Positions 43,368 through 53,370 of a stretch of 64,000 nt of DNA are shown piece by piece (within the stretch, counting starts at the first letter, position 1; each line of letters starts with the position of its first letter). Both the position numbers and the translations under genes were made by a program. The notes beneath the pieces are model-generated. The model saw only the letters and a program-made list of their open reading frames with translations, had not been told where the DNA came from and made no database searches. Origin of the DNA: an uncultured Flavobacteriaceae bacterium (lineage in GTDB: Bacteria > Bacteroidota > Bacteroidia > Flavobacteriales > Flavobacteriaceae); the NCBI GenBank assembly GCA_947494695.1, contig CANLWB010000005.1:393030-457029 (forward strand), read 5' to 3'.

Positions 43368-44612
43368 TCACAAATCTGTGTAAATCCCAATAAAATGTGT
43401 TCTTACCTGAACTGCTTTGAGCGTATCTTTTGAAGTCGCTATTTTCATGCCTTTTGAAGGTATTAATGGCATATGACATTGAATACAATTGTTTCCTGAA
43501 TCTTTTTTTATGATTTTGGACGCAGAACAAGGAACGTGCTTCTCATTTTCTGTAGTATGACAACTTTGACATATATTGTTGAAAGTTATATGGTCGTTTC
43601 TCTGATTTTGATGTGGATTGTGACATGTGGTACAATTCATAGTAACACTCTTTTTAAAGCATTTACTTGCAGAAAGTAACCCGTATTGATTACCATGGAC
43701 GTCAAGATCTTTTAAATCATTTTCTGAATAGTCTGCTCTGGAGTATTGATTTAACGAATCTCCAACCATAAATGAGAATATCGATTTACTTACCTTCGTT
43801 CTTAGTCCGGAATGACATAATGCGCAAGCATCTAACTGTTGTTGTCTGCTTAAATTACTGTGTTTAACAATTTGTCTACCTATGGTATCCAGGGGATGTT
43901 TCTTATGAAAATTAACGTGATCCCATGCTGGCCCGTGACAACGTTCGCAATCTATGCCGTACACCATTTGCGACCTATCATAACTATTGCGTTTATACAA
44001 TGTCTTTGTACTTTTTGCATAGGTCATATGACACTCCAAACAACGTTCGAAAATTGGTCTTTCGGGTGCTAGGTGACTGGATGCATACCCGGGACTGTTA
44101 ATCCAACTATTAGTAGGTGTGAAATATGAAACCTGTAATTGATACAATGAACTGTCCTTCCATTTTAAATAGGATTGCCCTTTGGTTCCTGATCCAATAA
44201 CGACATCGAAACGCGCTGTCTTTATGGGCGTATTGTTGGAATTCATATGGACATCCTGGTATAACCCACCATTCTTAACGTTCATCTTAAATACTATACT
44301 ATCGCTTAGATGGAATTCATTTTTATGCTTTTTAAAACTTCCTTTAACGGTTTCTAAATTTGCTATAGAAGAGGATTTAAAATGAGCAGTTTCCATATGG
44401 GTTTTGTAAAGATCTTCATGACACTCGGCACAAGCTTCAGAACCAGAAAACTTTTTTCCGTTATCATGTGTTGCTAAAGGATCTATTGGAACATAAACAC
44501 CTTCAGATGATGCTCTAAAAACATATATATTAACTAAAAACCAGGCCATTACCAAAACAAACATGGCTCCAATGTATCTTATTATTCGTAGGTTTTGTTC
44601 TTTATTTTTCAT
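43368..44612 (-). CDS. Seven-haem c-type cytochrome, membrane-anchored
   Basis: A 414-aa protein. A single N-terminal hydrophobic segment (residues ~10-32) anchors it or serves as an export signal. Seven CxxCH haem c motifs are visible: CAECH (61-65), CLECH, CERCH, CALCH, CTTCH, CQSCH and CIQCH. Several distal His residues (HMETAHF, SSHLAPERP, HVNFHKKHP) could be axial ligands. No NrfA-type catalytic Lys motif or other enzyme signature was recognised, so electron transfer is the safest function. The gene begins 8 bp after the FG-GAP/ASPIC gene ends and is in line with SusC/SusD, which is unusual for a polysaccharide locus. Confidence 0.85.
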   Translation of the reverse strand: MKNKEQNLRIIRYIGAMFVLVMAWFLVNIYVFRASSEGVYVPIDPLATHDNGKKFSGSEACAECHEDLYKTHMETAHFKSSSIANLETVKGSFKKHKNEFHLSDSIVFKMNVKNGGLYQDVHMNSNNTPIKTARFDVVIGSGTKGQSYLKWKDSSLYQLQVSYFTPTNSWINSPGYASSHLAPERPIFERCLECHMTYAKSTKTLYKRNSYDRSQMVYGIDCERCHGPAWDHVNFHKKHPLDTIGRQIVKHSNLSRQQQLDACALCHSGLRTKVSKSIFSFMVGDSLNQYSRADYSENDLKDLDVHGNQYGLLSASKCFKKSVTMNCTTCHNPHQNQRNDHITFNNICQSCHTTENEKHVPCSASKIIKKDSGNNCIQCHMPLIPSKGMKIATSKDTLKAVQVRTHFIGIYTDL

Positions 44613-44620
44613 AGAACCTG

Positions 44621-47600
44621 TTAATTTATCTTTATAAATTGGGGATAATCATTATTCTTAACAGCAATAATAAAAGCGTCGTTGTTTATTCTAATTGGGG
44701 CTAAATCTTTGACATCGCCTCGTATGGATAAACCACATGTTTCATTTGACATGGGTAAAAACCCACCATGACCATCTCCTTTTAAATAACTTCCTATGCT
44801 GGAATCGTTTCTTGGGGTTTCAATTTCTGAAGTATATAGGTTTCCTGCTAATAGGATATCCTTAATACCATCACCATCAATATCACGGGAAATGATCTTA
44901 TTTACTGATGACAGTTGGGCTTCATTTGGAAGTTTTATGCTTCTAAATTTACCATTGCCTAAATTCTCAATATAGCTGCTGGCGAAAGTATAGGCCTTAT
45001 AATGGATCTCTGCATTTTCTAAGGCTTCATTTCCGTATACTTCCGAAACATCTGCGATAGCGAACGAATTATAGTTCTCAAATTTTTTACTTAATGAAGG
45101 GATTTGCTGTGATGAACAGGATTTACCACGTACCGGAAATAATGTTCCGAAATTATAATAGCTTAAAACAATGTCCTTTCTTTTGTTATGGTCAAAATCA
45201 TCGGCATATACTTCAAAAGGTTCCTTTGCCGTTGCCTGATATTTATAGTTCAAACCAAGGTTTCCAACAACATAGTCCATGTCACCATCATTGTCAAAAT
45301 CATCGACTGTAATACCAGACCACCAACCGTTTGTCTTTTCCAGCCCCATCTTATCTGTAACATTTTTGAATCCGGTTCCAGTATTGCTATAGAACATAAT
45401 AGGTGTCCACTCCCCTACTATAACCAAGTCTTGAGTGCCATTAGTATCAAAATCGTCCCAGACAGCATCGGTTATCATGCCTAAAGCTTCAAAATCTGGA
45501 GCCAGTTCTAAAGTGACATCCTTAAAAATACCCCGATCATTATTAAGTATATAGCTTTTAGCTGGCCAGGGGTATTGTCCGGCAACCAACCGACCACCGA
45601 CAAATAAATCCAAATCACCATCACCGTCATAATCTCCTGCTTTTACTCTGGAACCGCTACTTGTTATCTCTGGCAAATTTTCATCTCCTTTTACAAATAC
45701 ACCGTGACCTTGATTCAAATAAAGTCGATCTTGAAAATTTGTTAGGTCTTTTACGTTTTCATTCCCTCCACTTACCACATATAAATCTTGATCTCCATCC
45801 ATATCTGCATCAAAAAACAAAGCGCTCATGTCTTCCTTCTCCTTATCGTTCTCGAATACATGTGCATTTGTTATTTCGAATTTCCCAGTGCCTTTTTGAA
45901 TATATAAAACACCGGCCTGTTTTGATGCACCTCCCAGGTAGAAGTCGTCCAGGCCATCACCATTTACATCACCTACGGCAACTCCAGGCCCTAGCATGGA
46001 TGTTTGATGCGGTAAAAGTGGCTCAAAATGGTAATCGTTATAATTATTTTCGACGTGTTTAAAATCAACAAGAAGTGAATCGGGTCTAACCGTTTCAAAA
46101 ACGGTTACAGCATCTGCCTCTTTTTGGTTTGGGGCTTTTGCAGATGAGAAGTCTATAACCAAATTTTGATTTACCTCAATATCATGCACTATAGACATGG
46201 TCCCGTTTGGCCAAACAACCTTTACTTCAGAAATGACCTGAGATCGTCCCACACCAAAATGTAACCGCGGTGTTACCGAAGATTGAAAGCCTCTCGTTAA
46301 GGTAAGTTCCCTATACTGCTCTAAGGTCCCTGAAACAACAAAAACTTTAGCTCCCAAACCGTTTTTGTTATGCTTCGTTCCTTTTAGGGTTACTTGTAAA
46401 TAATTGTTATTATCTAAATTATTATTTCGATACACTGAGGCTGATTGGTCTATATTATTGACCACATAATCCAAATCTCCGTCATTATCTAAATCTGCAT
46501 AAACCGCTCCATTGGAAAAGGTTTTTTCTTCCCAGCCCCATTCCTTAACCATATTTCTAAATGTGTAATCCTTTGTATTCTTATACACATAGTTTGCTAC
46601 TTTTTCTGATGGGATCTTTTGTATTTCTTCTGCAGAAAGTTTAACGCCTCCAAAATAATTTCGAGACTTCAATGCCTTAAAGTAGTCTCTGTTATTAATG
46701 TCTCTTCGGGTACCATTAGATATGGTTATATCCTTCCAACCATCATTATCGAAATCTGCAAAAAGAATGGACCAACTCCAATCGGTTGTAGAGATTCCTG
46801 CCAGTCTTGAGACTTCACTAAAAACGGGTACTCCGTTACTATCGCTACCTCGGTTTAGTTGGAGACAGTTTTGCATGTACTGATAGTTTAAACCGGCCTT
46901 AACCATTTTAGTAAATCCAATGGGATTCATACTGGCCATATTAGCTTTTGACCTTCTATTATCCTCAGGGGTCATATCGACTTGTGCGATATCCAAAAGT
47001 TTGTCATTGTTAAAATCGGCAACATCTACACCCATTCCGTATTGTGCTGTATGATTGATAGCATGGGCCGCCGTTTCTAAAAATGTACCATTCTTATTAT
47101 TTATATATAGATAGTCTGCTGAATCAAAATCATTAGAAACATAAATATCTTTCCAACCGTCATTGTTAAAATCACCAACGGTGGCACTTAATGACAAGCC
47201 AAAATTTAGAATTCCTGAATTAATAGTAACGTCTGTAAACGTGCCATCACCATTGTTTCTGTATAATATGTCCGATTCTTCAAGTTTAGGATGTTTCGCC
47301 TTTTGCTCGTATAGTTCTACTGGACTTTTAAAAGGTGTTGGTGGGTAATTTGCGAGATAAAGATCTAAATCACCATCATTATCGTAATCGAAAAACGTAC
47401 TTTGAGTGGTATGTCCATTATGGTCTATGCCGAATGCTCCTGCATTTTCTGTAAAGGTTTCATCCCCATTATTCAAATAGAGCAAATTATTTCTGTGTTC
47501 TCCCTTTCCTGAAACACTTACATAAATATCGAGGTAGCCATCGTTATTAATATCGACCATGGTTGTCCCGGTAACCCACCTGCTATCTCCTTCAACGCTA

Positions 47601-47902
47601 GCTTTTTTCGTAATATCTTCAAACTTAAAATCTCCTTTATTGAGATAAAGAACGTTTTGTTTCATATTAGCTGTAAAAAACAAATCTGCGAGTCCGTCGT
47701 TATTAATGTCTCCAACAGAAATTCCACCTCCCATATACATGTATGGGTAATTAAAATAATTTAGATGATCGGTCTCTACAATATCGTTCGAAAAAGAAAT
47801 ACCGGTCTCATCGGGTGATAATAAGGTAAACTGCTTATTAACCTGTTTTTTACAAGCCATTAACAGCAGCAATAGAACGATATGGATACAACTAATTCTC
47901 AT
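44621..47902 (-). CDS. FG-GAP/VCBS-repeat lipoprotein with ASPIC/UnbV domain (CRTAC1-like)
   Basis: A 1093-aa lipoprotein with signal LLLLLMAC, lipobox Cys near residue 17. About 14 calcium-binding D-x-D-x-D/N-G-like loops are visible (for example GDINNDGLADLFF, FDYDNDGDLDLYL, GDFNNDGWKDIYV, GDVNGDGLDDFYL, GDYDGDGDLDLFV), arranged as two seven-bladed FG-GAP/VCBS beta-propellers. Between them (~500-580) lies an ASPIC/UnbV domain (GLGAKVFVVSG ... PRLHFGVGRSQVISEVKVVWPNG). CRTAC1-type proteins are extracellular and bind ligands or partner proteins. Sitting 82 bp after SusD and 8 bp before a multihaem cytochrome, it may be the surface partner of that cytochrome (inference). Confidence 0.85.
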   Translation of the reverse strand: MRISCIHIVLLLLLMACKKQVNKQFTLLSPDETGISFSNDIVETDHLNYFNYPYMYMGGGISVGDINNDGLADLFFTANMKQNVLYLNKGDFKFEDITKKASVEGDSRWVTGTTMVDINNDGYLDIYVSVSGKGEHRNNLLYLNNGDETFTENAGAFGIDHNGHTTQSTFFDYDNDGDLDLYLANYPPTPFKSPVELYEQKAKHPKLEESDILYRNNGDGTFTDVTINSGILNFGLSLSATVGDFNNDGWKDIYVSNDFDSADYLYINNKNGTFLETAAHAINHTAQYGMGVDVADFNNDKLLDIAQVDMTPEDNRRSKANMASMNPIGFTKMVKAGLNYQYMQNCLQLNRGSDSNGVPVFSEVSRLAGISTTDWSWSILFADFDNDGWKDITISNGTRRDINNRDYFKALKSRNYFGGVKLSAEEIQKIPSEKVANYVYKNTKDYTFRNMVKEWGWEEKTFSNGAVYADLDNDGDLDYVVNNIDQSASVYRNNNLDNNNYLQVTLKGTKHNKNGLGAKVFVVSGTLEQYRELTLTRGFQSSVTPRLHFGVGRSQVISEVKVVWPNGTMSIVHDIEVNQNLVIDFSSAKAPNQKEADAVTVFETVRPDSLLVDFKHVENNYNDYHFEPLLPHQTSMLGPGVAVGDVNGDGLDDFYLGGASKQAGVLYIQKGTGKFEITNAHVFENDKEKEDMSALFFDADMDGDQDLYVVSGGNENVKDLTNFQDRLYLNQGHGVFVKGDENLPEITSSGSRVKAGDYDGDGDLDLFVGGRLVAGQYPWPAKSYILNNDRGIFKDVTLELAPDFEALGMITDAVWDDFDTNGTQDLVIVGEWTPIMFYSNTGTGFKNVTDKMGLEKTNGWWSGITVDDFDNDGDMDYVVGNLGLNYKYQATAKEPFEVYADDFDHNKRKDIVLSYYNFGTLFPVRGKSCSSQQIPSLSKKFENYNSFAIADVSEVYGNEALENAEIHYKAYTFASSYIENLGNGKFRSIKLPNEAQLSSVNKIISRDIDGDGIKDILLAGNLYTSEIETPRNDSSIGSYLKGDGHGGFLPMSNETCGLSIRGDVKDLAPIRINNDAFIIAVKNNDYPQFIKIN

Positions 47903-47984
47903 TTTTTAAATTTAGGTAAAAAGGCTTTGAATGTATAACTCAAAGCCTAAAATCAAAATTACAAACTAAAACTAATTAAAACCT

Positions 47985-49538
47985 TTAATAACCAGGGTTT
48001 TGAGTCAGGTTGGGATTGATGCTTAAATCTGAATTAGAAATAGGTACCAACTCATGACCTGCAGGAATTGTAACGCCGTAAGTGTCCTGCATATATTTTG
48101 CGGCCTCTCCCGATCTTCTAATTACGGGCCATAGCGAGAATTCTCCTCCTAATTCATGTCTATATTCCTGTAATATGTTGTCCATAGATACTGTTTTGGC
48201 AGGTGCTGTACCGCCCCAGGCGCGATTTCTTACTCTATCGAAGGCGGCTTGTGCCTTAGACGTTTGTCCGGCCTTTAGAGCAGATTCTGCCAAACTTAAC
48301 AAGACTTCGCCATAACGAATCCAAATGTGCCCTTGTGGTCCAAAAAGAACCGATCTACCCCATCCGGTAATATTGTGGTCTCTCCAGGATTTTACTCCCC
48401 AATATCCTGTTCTAGAAGTGGGATCTCCACCCGTCCATGGCTCAGCGACTGTTCCGCATGTATTAATAGTTACACCGTCATACATACTTATATCAATATC
48501 TGGATCTGGATGTTCTTCTCCAGGACCAATAACCGTGGCCTGTCTTCTTAAGTCTCCCGGCTCAAAGGAGTCATATAATTCCTTAGTAGGAATACCGGCA
48601 AAACCTCCACCACCAGTAATATCTGTTGGCATTGCAAACAACTGTAATATATTTACTTCGTCATTTCTACTCCAGGCTAAATCTCCATTTGCTGCCCATT
48701 GCAGCTCGAAAATAGATTCTACACCATTTCTATTATCTACATCGTGAATATCGAGGTAATTAGGTTCTAATGCTGTTACCCCTCCACTTTCTATAGCCTC
48801 AAAGGCAGCAACAGCCTCTTCGTATGCCCCTAACCACATATGAGCATTTCCTAAAACGGCATATGCGGTGGCTCTCGTCACACGACCTTTATCTGTATCG
48901 TAAGACCAGGGTAATCGACCAACGGCGTCATTCATATCCGTTACTATTTGCTGGTATATGGTATTTTCGGGGTCTCTTGCCTTAAAGGGATCGTCTTCCT
49001 GAGAAAGCATTAAAGGAACATCTCCGTAGGTGGCTGCCAGATACTGATAAGCAATCGCTCTAAGCACAAGCACCTCTCCTATTAACCGATTACCTAAATC
49101 TGTAGAAACATTACCAGCATCTATAGCTGGTTGTAAATTTGTAAGTACATTGTTAGCTCTTCCAATAGCCCTATAATTATTTGGCCATATTTTTACGGGA
49201 ACATCTGAATCTGGATTCAGGTCAAAATCAAAATAATCTGATTGATCTCTAGCTGTGTTATCCTGCCAATCGAGTGAAATATTATTGGCCATTCTAAAGA
49301 TACCTTTAACATTATATTCGTTTGGTAACCCTGGGTCTCCCTGTGAATCATTTTGAAATCCATCATAAACACCTGTTACTGCTGCCAAAACAGTACCGTC
49401 ATCTCCAAAAACTACGGTTTCCGTTAAATCTTTTGTATTTGTATCTTGTAAAAAGCTATCTGAGCAACCGTAAACAATACCAAGAACTAAGATTCCCAGA
49501 ACAACGATTAGCTTTATATTTTTATATTTTAAATTCAT
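47985..49538 (-). CDS. susD-like: SusD-like (RagB/SusD) surface glycan-binding lipoprotein
   Basis: A 517-aa lipoprotein. The signal peptide LIVVLGILVLGIVYGC has its Cys near residue 25, and the mature start has the typical DSFLQDTNTKDL segment. TPR-like helices follow (NNYRAIGRANNVLTNLQPAI, GEVLVLRAIAYQYLAATYGDVPLML), with the family signature RATAYAVLGNAHMWLGAYEEAVAAFEAI and the C-terminal WIRYGEVLLSLAESALKAGQ and AAFDRVRNRA. The C-terminus IPNSDLSINPNLTQNPGY is also typical. It binds glycan at the surface and passes it to the SusC channel encoded 12 bp upstream. The glycan cannot be read, but the GH5 and GH3 enzymes suggest a beta-glucan-type polymer. Confidence 0.95.
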   Translation of the reverse strand: MNLKYKNIKLIVVLGILVLGIVYGCSDSFLQDTNTKDLTETVVFGDDGTVLAAVTGVYDGFQNDSQGDPGLPNEYNVKGIFRMANNISLDWQDNTARDQSDYFDFDLNPDSDVPVKIWPNNYRAIGRANNVLTNLQPAIDAGNVSTDLGNRLIGEVLVLRAIAYQYLAATYGDVPLMLSQEDDPFKARDPENTIYQQIVTDMNDAVGRLPWSYDTDKGRVTRATAYAVLGNAHMWLGAYEEAVAAFEAIESGGVTALEPNYLDIHDVDNRNGVESIFELQWAANGDLAWSRNDEVNILQLFAMPTDITGGGGFAGIPTKELYDSFEPGDLRRQATVIGPGEEHPDPDIDISMYDGVTINTCGTVAEPWTGGDPTSRTGYWGVKSWRDHNITGWGRSVLFGPQGHIWIRYGEVLLSLAESALKAGQTSKAQAAFDRVRNRAWGGTAPAKTVSMDNILQEYRHELGGEFSLWPVIRRSGEAAKYMQDTYGVTIPAGHELVPISNSDLSINPNLTQNPGY

Positions 49539-49550
49539 AATAATTATTAT

Positions 49551-52500
49551 TTAAAATTTTAAGTTGATCCCTAACGTAAATGAACGAGATAAAGGATAAG
49601 CTCCCGCATCTATACCTCTTGTTGTTACGTTACTATTTCCATTAATATCGGCATTCTGACCAATTTCCGGGTCGGAACCTGAATAATCAGTAATCGTGAA
49701 TACGTTTTGAATACTGGTATATATCCTAAATGCATCTATACCAATTTTGTTGATTGTTTTTGAAGGCAGTGTATATCCAAAATTTAAGTTTCTTAACCTT
49801 AAAAAAGAGCCATCTTCTACAAAATAACTGGAAGCTCTGTTATTCTGTACATTACCATCGTCTATTAGAGCTCTGGCATACACATTCGTTGAACCTTCTC
49901 CGTTCCATCGGCCATTAAAATAATCTAAACCTACGTTAGAAAAGGAATCTTTATTTCCATAACCGGATGCACTTTCTAATTCACGTCTTACCAGGTTAAA
50001 TACTTCACTACCATAAGATCCGTAGAAATTCAGGCCTAGATCAAAATTCTTATAAGAGAAGTTCAGGTTTAAACTTCCATAGAAATCAGGAACAGGGCTA
50101 CCAATAGTTGTTCTGTCCTCTGCTGTAATCTCCCCATCTCCATTCAAATCGGCAAATTTGCGATCCCCCGGAGACGTTTCATCTGCTTGATAGTTTCCAT
50201 CTGGTGCCGCGCTATTGAGTGCATCTATTTCTGCCTGATTTTGGAAAATTCCGTCGGCAACAAACCCATAAAAAGCTCCTGCCTCGCCCCCTAACTTCGA
50301 TCTGGTGATATCAAACCAGAAACCTTGTTCAAAAAAGGTATCCAGGAACGTGTTACTAAATGTTACTTCGTTGGATGGTGTATCAAGCTCTGTAATTTTG
50401 TTGTCTATCGTTGTGATATTAGCATTAATATCGAATGTAAAATCACCAGAGTTCTTTCTGTATCCTACCAAAAATTCAAATCCATTATTTTCAATGGTTC
50501 CTCCGTTAACTGGCACAATTGGAAAGCCAGACTGCGGTGGGCTGCTTATAAATAATAAAAAGTCTTTAGACGTTCTGTTAAAGTAGTCTGCCGTAAAGTA
50601 CAATTTACCATCAAAAAGCTCACCTTCTAAACCAATATTAGTTTGTTGTTGCGCTTCCCATTTTAATCCGGGGTTTGAAGCTCCAACTGGGGCTAAACCT
50701 AGAGAACCGTTACCTCCAAAACTATAACTGGAGTCATTTAATGGTGTACCGTTGTTAAATGTTGTTCCAAAACGAAATGGCTGAATCCCATTAAAGTTAC
50801 CCGTTTCTCCCCAACTTGCTCTTAGTTTTAAAACGTTAAAGGCGCTATCATCCATAAACGCTTCTTCATCTATGTTCCAACCTGCTGCGAACGATGGGAA
50901 AACACCCCATAAATTATCAGGTCCAAATGTATCTCCAACACCATCGCGCCTTATGGTTCCGGTTACATAATATTTACTATCAAAATTATAATTTAACCTT
51001 GCAAACGTACTGGCTAATGTTTGTCTTGATGAGTTACCAGCCGCATTTTGTATGGATTCTGCCTGAGCAATATCACGAATTCTATTATCTAAGAAGCCAC
51101 GACCAACAATCTGGCTAAATTTATTAAAGGTTCGTTGTACAGAAATCCCCCCCAATACATCCACAGTATGTTTGTCTGCAAAGGTCTTTTTATATTGTAA
51201 AATATACTCTGCCAACCATTGGTTGGAGTTGCTTTGTGTATAATTATAGGTAGCATCTTCTCTTAAATCAATATTACCGGAACTGCGATAATACTCTGGT
51301 TGAAATATCCAACTCGCAACATTATCTACTCTTGAACCAATACTAAGCTTTGTGCTAAGTCCATCGTAGATATTCCATTCTGCCGAAATATTCGCCAAAA
51401 TTGTATTTGTAACGTTATCTTGATCGTTTTCTAAAGCCCTGGCTACCCAGTTTCTACCATCACGAAAAGCTTCACCAACAACATCTGGGAATGCACCATA
51501 GTTTCCTTCTGCATCTACCGGTAGATTCGTGGGATTCGTTCCACCTCTTAAGTTAACTTCTCCAACTGGTGCTAAATGCGGAACCGATGCATATAAATTT
51601 AACAATGAGCCGCGGCCCGTACCTAAGGGTTGAAAATTTTGTGAGGATACATACTTCGTATTAGCCTTTAACTTTAATTTATCTGAAATATCAAAATCTG
51701 CATTTAATGACATGTCATAACGTTTATACTCCGACCCCAAAAGTGTTCCTTCCTGGTCAAAAATACCAGCCGCAAAGGCTACCCGAGCGCTTTCTCCCCC
51801 TCCTCTAACACTCAATGTGGTACTTTTTGTAACTGCTTCACTAAACACTTCATCCTGCCAATTAATATTTGTTAGGCTAGATGGGTTACTCCATCCTGAA
51901 TATGGTACAGCCGTACCAGAAACGTCTATATTAGTACTGCTGTTAAGTTCTAAAGCCAGACCTGCAAATTGATTAACATCCAATACATCGACCTCCTTTG
52001 GCTTCGAGTTAAACGTTAAAAAGGAGTTTAGTTCCACGCTAATACGTCCTTTTGTGCCTTGTTTCGTTTGAATTATAACAACTCCATTACTTGCACGTAC
52101 CCCATATAAAGCCGTTGCTGAGGCATCTTTTAACACCGAAATGGACTGTATCGTATTTGGATTAATAAAGTTTATGTTATTTGTTGGAAAACCATCTACA
52201 ACATAAAGTGGTGTGGTACTTCCAAAAGATCCAACACCACGAATATTCACCGTAACCGATGATCCGGGAGCTCCCGAGTTTGCTGTTACCTGAACACCAC
52301 TGGTTTTACCTTGTAATGCCTGATCTACTGTAGTCGCTGGGAATGTATTAAGTTCTTCATTTCCTATCACAGATACGGCTCCTGTTAAATCTTTTTTAGT
52401 TGCTGTACCATAAGCGACAACCACAACTTCATTTAAGGACTGGGTATCTTCCTGAAGTATCACATTAATTGTTGATCTGCCGTCAACAGGTATTTCCTGA

Positions 52501-52886
52501 GAAACATAACCAATATAACTTACAAGAAGTGTCGCATTATTTGCAACTTCTGAAATGGTAAAATTACCATCAAAATCTGTTTGAGTCCCATTGCTTGTTC
52601 CTTTTACAATGACATTTGCTCCAGGTAAAGGCAATCCGTTTGAATCTTTTACAGATCCCCTAATGGATTGTTGAACCTTAGTATTATCGCTGATAGGTTT
52701 TACCGTATTTATCGTCGTTTCAATGGTTTCATTTTCCATGTTTGGATGTATGCTTGTATCACTTGAATACGCAAACACCTGAACCGAAAAAACCGACGTT
52801 ATCAATAAAAATAGAGTCACCTTCATTTTTAAGTTAATTTTAAACGAATCAAGCCCTAACAGCTTGAAACCTCTTGAGTTTTTCAT
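49551..52886 (-). CDS. susC-like: SusC-like TonB-dependent outer-membrane receptor
   Basis: A 1111-aa receptor. After an N-terminal extension, the signal peptide MKVTLFLLITSVFSVQVFA starts at about residue 21, with a ~50-residue linker. A CarboxypepD_reg-like domain follows (QSIRGSVKDSNGLPLPGANVIVKGT, ~68-150), then the plug with the TonB-box-like DTQSLNEVVVVAYGTATKKDLTGAV and the LYVVDGFP plug motif, and a 22-strand barrel ending in SFTLGINLKF. No STN (sigma-regulator) domain is visible, so signalling to the adjacent ECF sigma factor through a FecR is not expected. It imports oligosaccharides with the SusD partner encoded 12 bp downstream. A 14-bp hairpin lies in its leader. Confidence 0.95.
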   Translation of the reverse strand: MKNSRGFKLLGLDSFKINLKMKVTLFLLITSVFSVQVFAYSSDTSIHPNMENETIETTINTVKPISDNTKVQQSIRGSVKDSNGLPLPGANVIVKGTSNGTQTDFDGNFTISEVANNATLLVSYIGYVSQEIPVDGRSTINVILQEDTQSLNEVVVVAYGTATKKDLTGAVSVIGNEELNTFPATTVDQALQGKTSGVQVTANSGAPGSSVTVNIRGVGSFGSTTPLYVVDGFPTNNINFINPNTIQSISVLKDASATALYGVRASNGVVIIQTKQGTKGRISVELNSFLTFNSKPKEVDVLDVNQFAGLALELNSSTNIDVSGTAVPYSGWSNPSSLTNINWQDEVFSEAVTKSTTLSVRGGGESARVAFAAGIFDQEGTLLGSEYKRYDMSLNADFDISDKLKLKANTKYVSSQNFQPLGTGRGSLLNLYASVPHLAPVGEVNLRGGTNPTNLPVDAEGNYGAFPDVVGEAFRDGRNWVARALENDQDNVTNTILANISAEWNIYDGLSTKLSIGSRVDNVASWIFQPEYYRSSGNIDLREDATYNYTQSNSNQWLAEYILQYKKTFADKHTVDVLGGISVQRTFNKFSQIVGRGFLDNRIRDIAQAESIQNAAGNSSRQTLASTFARLNYNFDSKYYVTGTIRRDGVGDTFGPDNLWGVFPSFAAGWNIDEEAFMDDSAFNVLKLRASWGETGNFNGIQPFRFGTTFNNGTPLNDSSYSFGGNGSLGLAPVGASNPGLKWEAQQQTNIGLEGELFDGKLYFTADYFNRTSKDFLLFISSPPQSGFPIVPVNGGTIENNGFEFLVGYRKNSGDFTFDINANITTIDNKITELDTPSNEVTFSNTFLDTFFEQGFWFDITRSKLGGEAGAFYGFVADGIFQNQAEIDALNSAAPDGNYQADETSPGDRKFADLNGDGEITAEDRTTIGSPVPDFYGSLNLNFSYKNFDLGLNFYGSYGSEVFNLVRRELESASGYGNKDSFSNVGLDYFNGRWNGEGSTNVYARALIDDGNVQNNRASSYFVEDGSFLRLRNLNFGYTLPSKTINKIGIDAFRIYTSIQNVFTITDYSGSDPEIGQNADINGNSNVTTRGIDAGAYPLSRSFTLGINLKF

Positions 52887-52936
52887 ATCTTTGAAATGTT
52901 ATTTAATAATTAGCTAATCCTTTAGTTGATTATTCT

Positions 52937-52968
52937 AAATCGGGAAGTATTGCAGTACTTCTCGATTT
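52937..52968. promoter_or_regulatory. 14-bp hairpin in the susC leader
   Basis: Bases 52937-52950 pair with 52955-52968 (AAATCGGGAAGTAT against GTACTTCTCGATTT, with G-T pairs) around a TGCA loop. A T-run follows on the plus strand only. On the susC transcript it may act as an attenuator or stability element. Confidence 0.6.
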
Positions 52969-53002
52969 TTTTCTGATAAATTCGCAAGTGTAGTTTTTAT
53001 TT

Positions 53003-53018
53003 CATTTACGCATATTTT
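53003..53018 (-). promoter_or_regulatory. Possible HTCS box upstream of susC
   Basis: CATTTACGCATATTTT resembles ATTTTACGCAACATTTT at 43053-43069 before the GH3 operon, and the GCAACATTT part recurs twice before the GH5 gene. It lies about 120 bp from the susC start. The match is weak and AT-rich. Confidence 0.3.
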
Positions 53019-53061
53019 AATTAGTTTTAGTTACTTCGTTTGTTAATTATTATAGTTGTCT

Positions 53062-53283
53062 TTAGTGCTTTTTTGAAAGTTGTAGTCTAACCTTCGTCAA
53101 GGCAAATTCAATGTTTAATGTTTCAAATTCTTCGAAATTCGCACCTTTATTTTTTAAAGTTTGTAATCGACTAAAAAAGGATTCATTCATATGAGAGGCT
53201 TCAACCCAGTTCTCAAAATGCATCTCTTCCGTGCGAGTTAAATCCTCGTTTAATTTTCCTATCATCAATTTCACTATGTCCAT
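53062..53283 (-). CDS. FecR-like anti-sigma stub (N-terminal domain only, 73 aa)
   Basis: A 73-aa protein resembling the cytosolic N-terminal domain of FecR anti-sigma factors: IVKLMIGKLNEDLTRTEEMHFENWVEASHMNESFFSRLQTL is the helical region with the conserved W and the F of the FF-type motif. Full FecR proteins are roughly 300-390 aa, with a transmembrane segment and a periplasmic sensor. Both are absent, and no further FecR sequence was found in any minus-strand frame down to susC. It is 87 bp downstream of the ECF sigma gene. It may be a functional soluble anti-sigma or a remnant, and I cannot decide between them. Confidence 0.55.
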   Translation of the reverse strand: MDIVKLMIGKLNEDLTRTEEMHFENWVEASHMNESFFSRLQTLKNKGANFEEFETLNIEFALTKVRLQLSKKH

Positions 53284-53370
53284 ACTGCTAAATACTAACG
53301 CCTATATACTTAGGATCCCCAAATAGGAAAAACGGGTAGTGTTTTAATTGAAAATCAACAATCTTCTATA

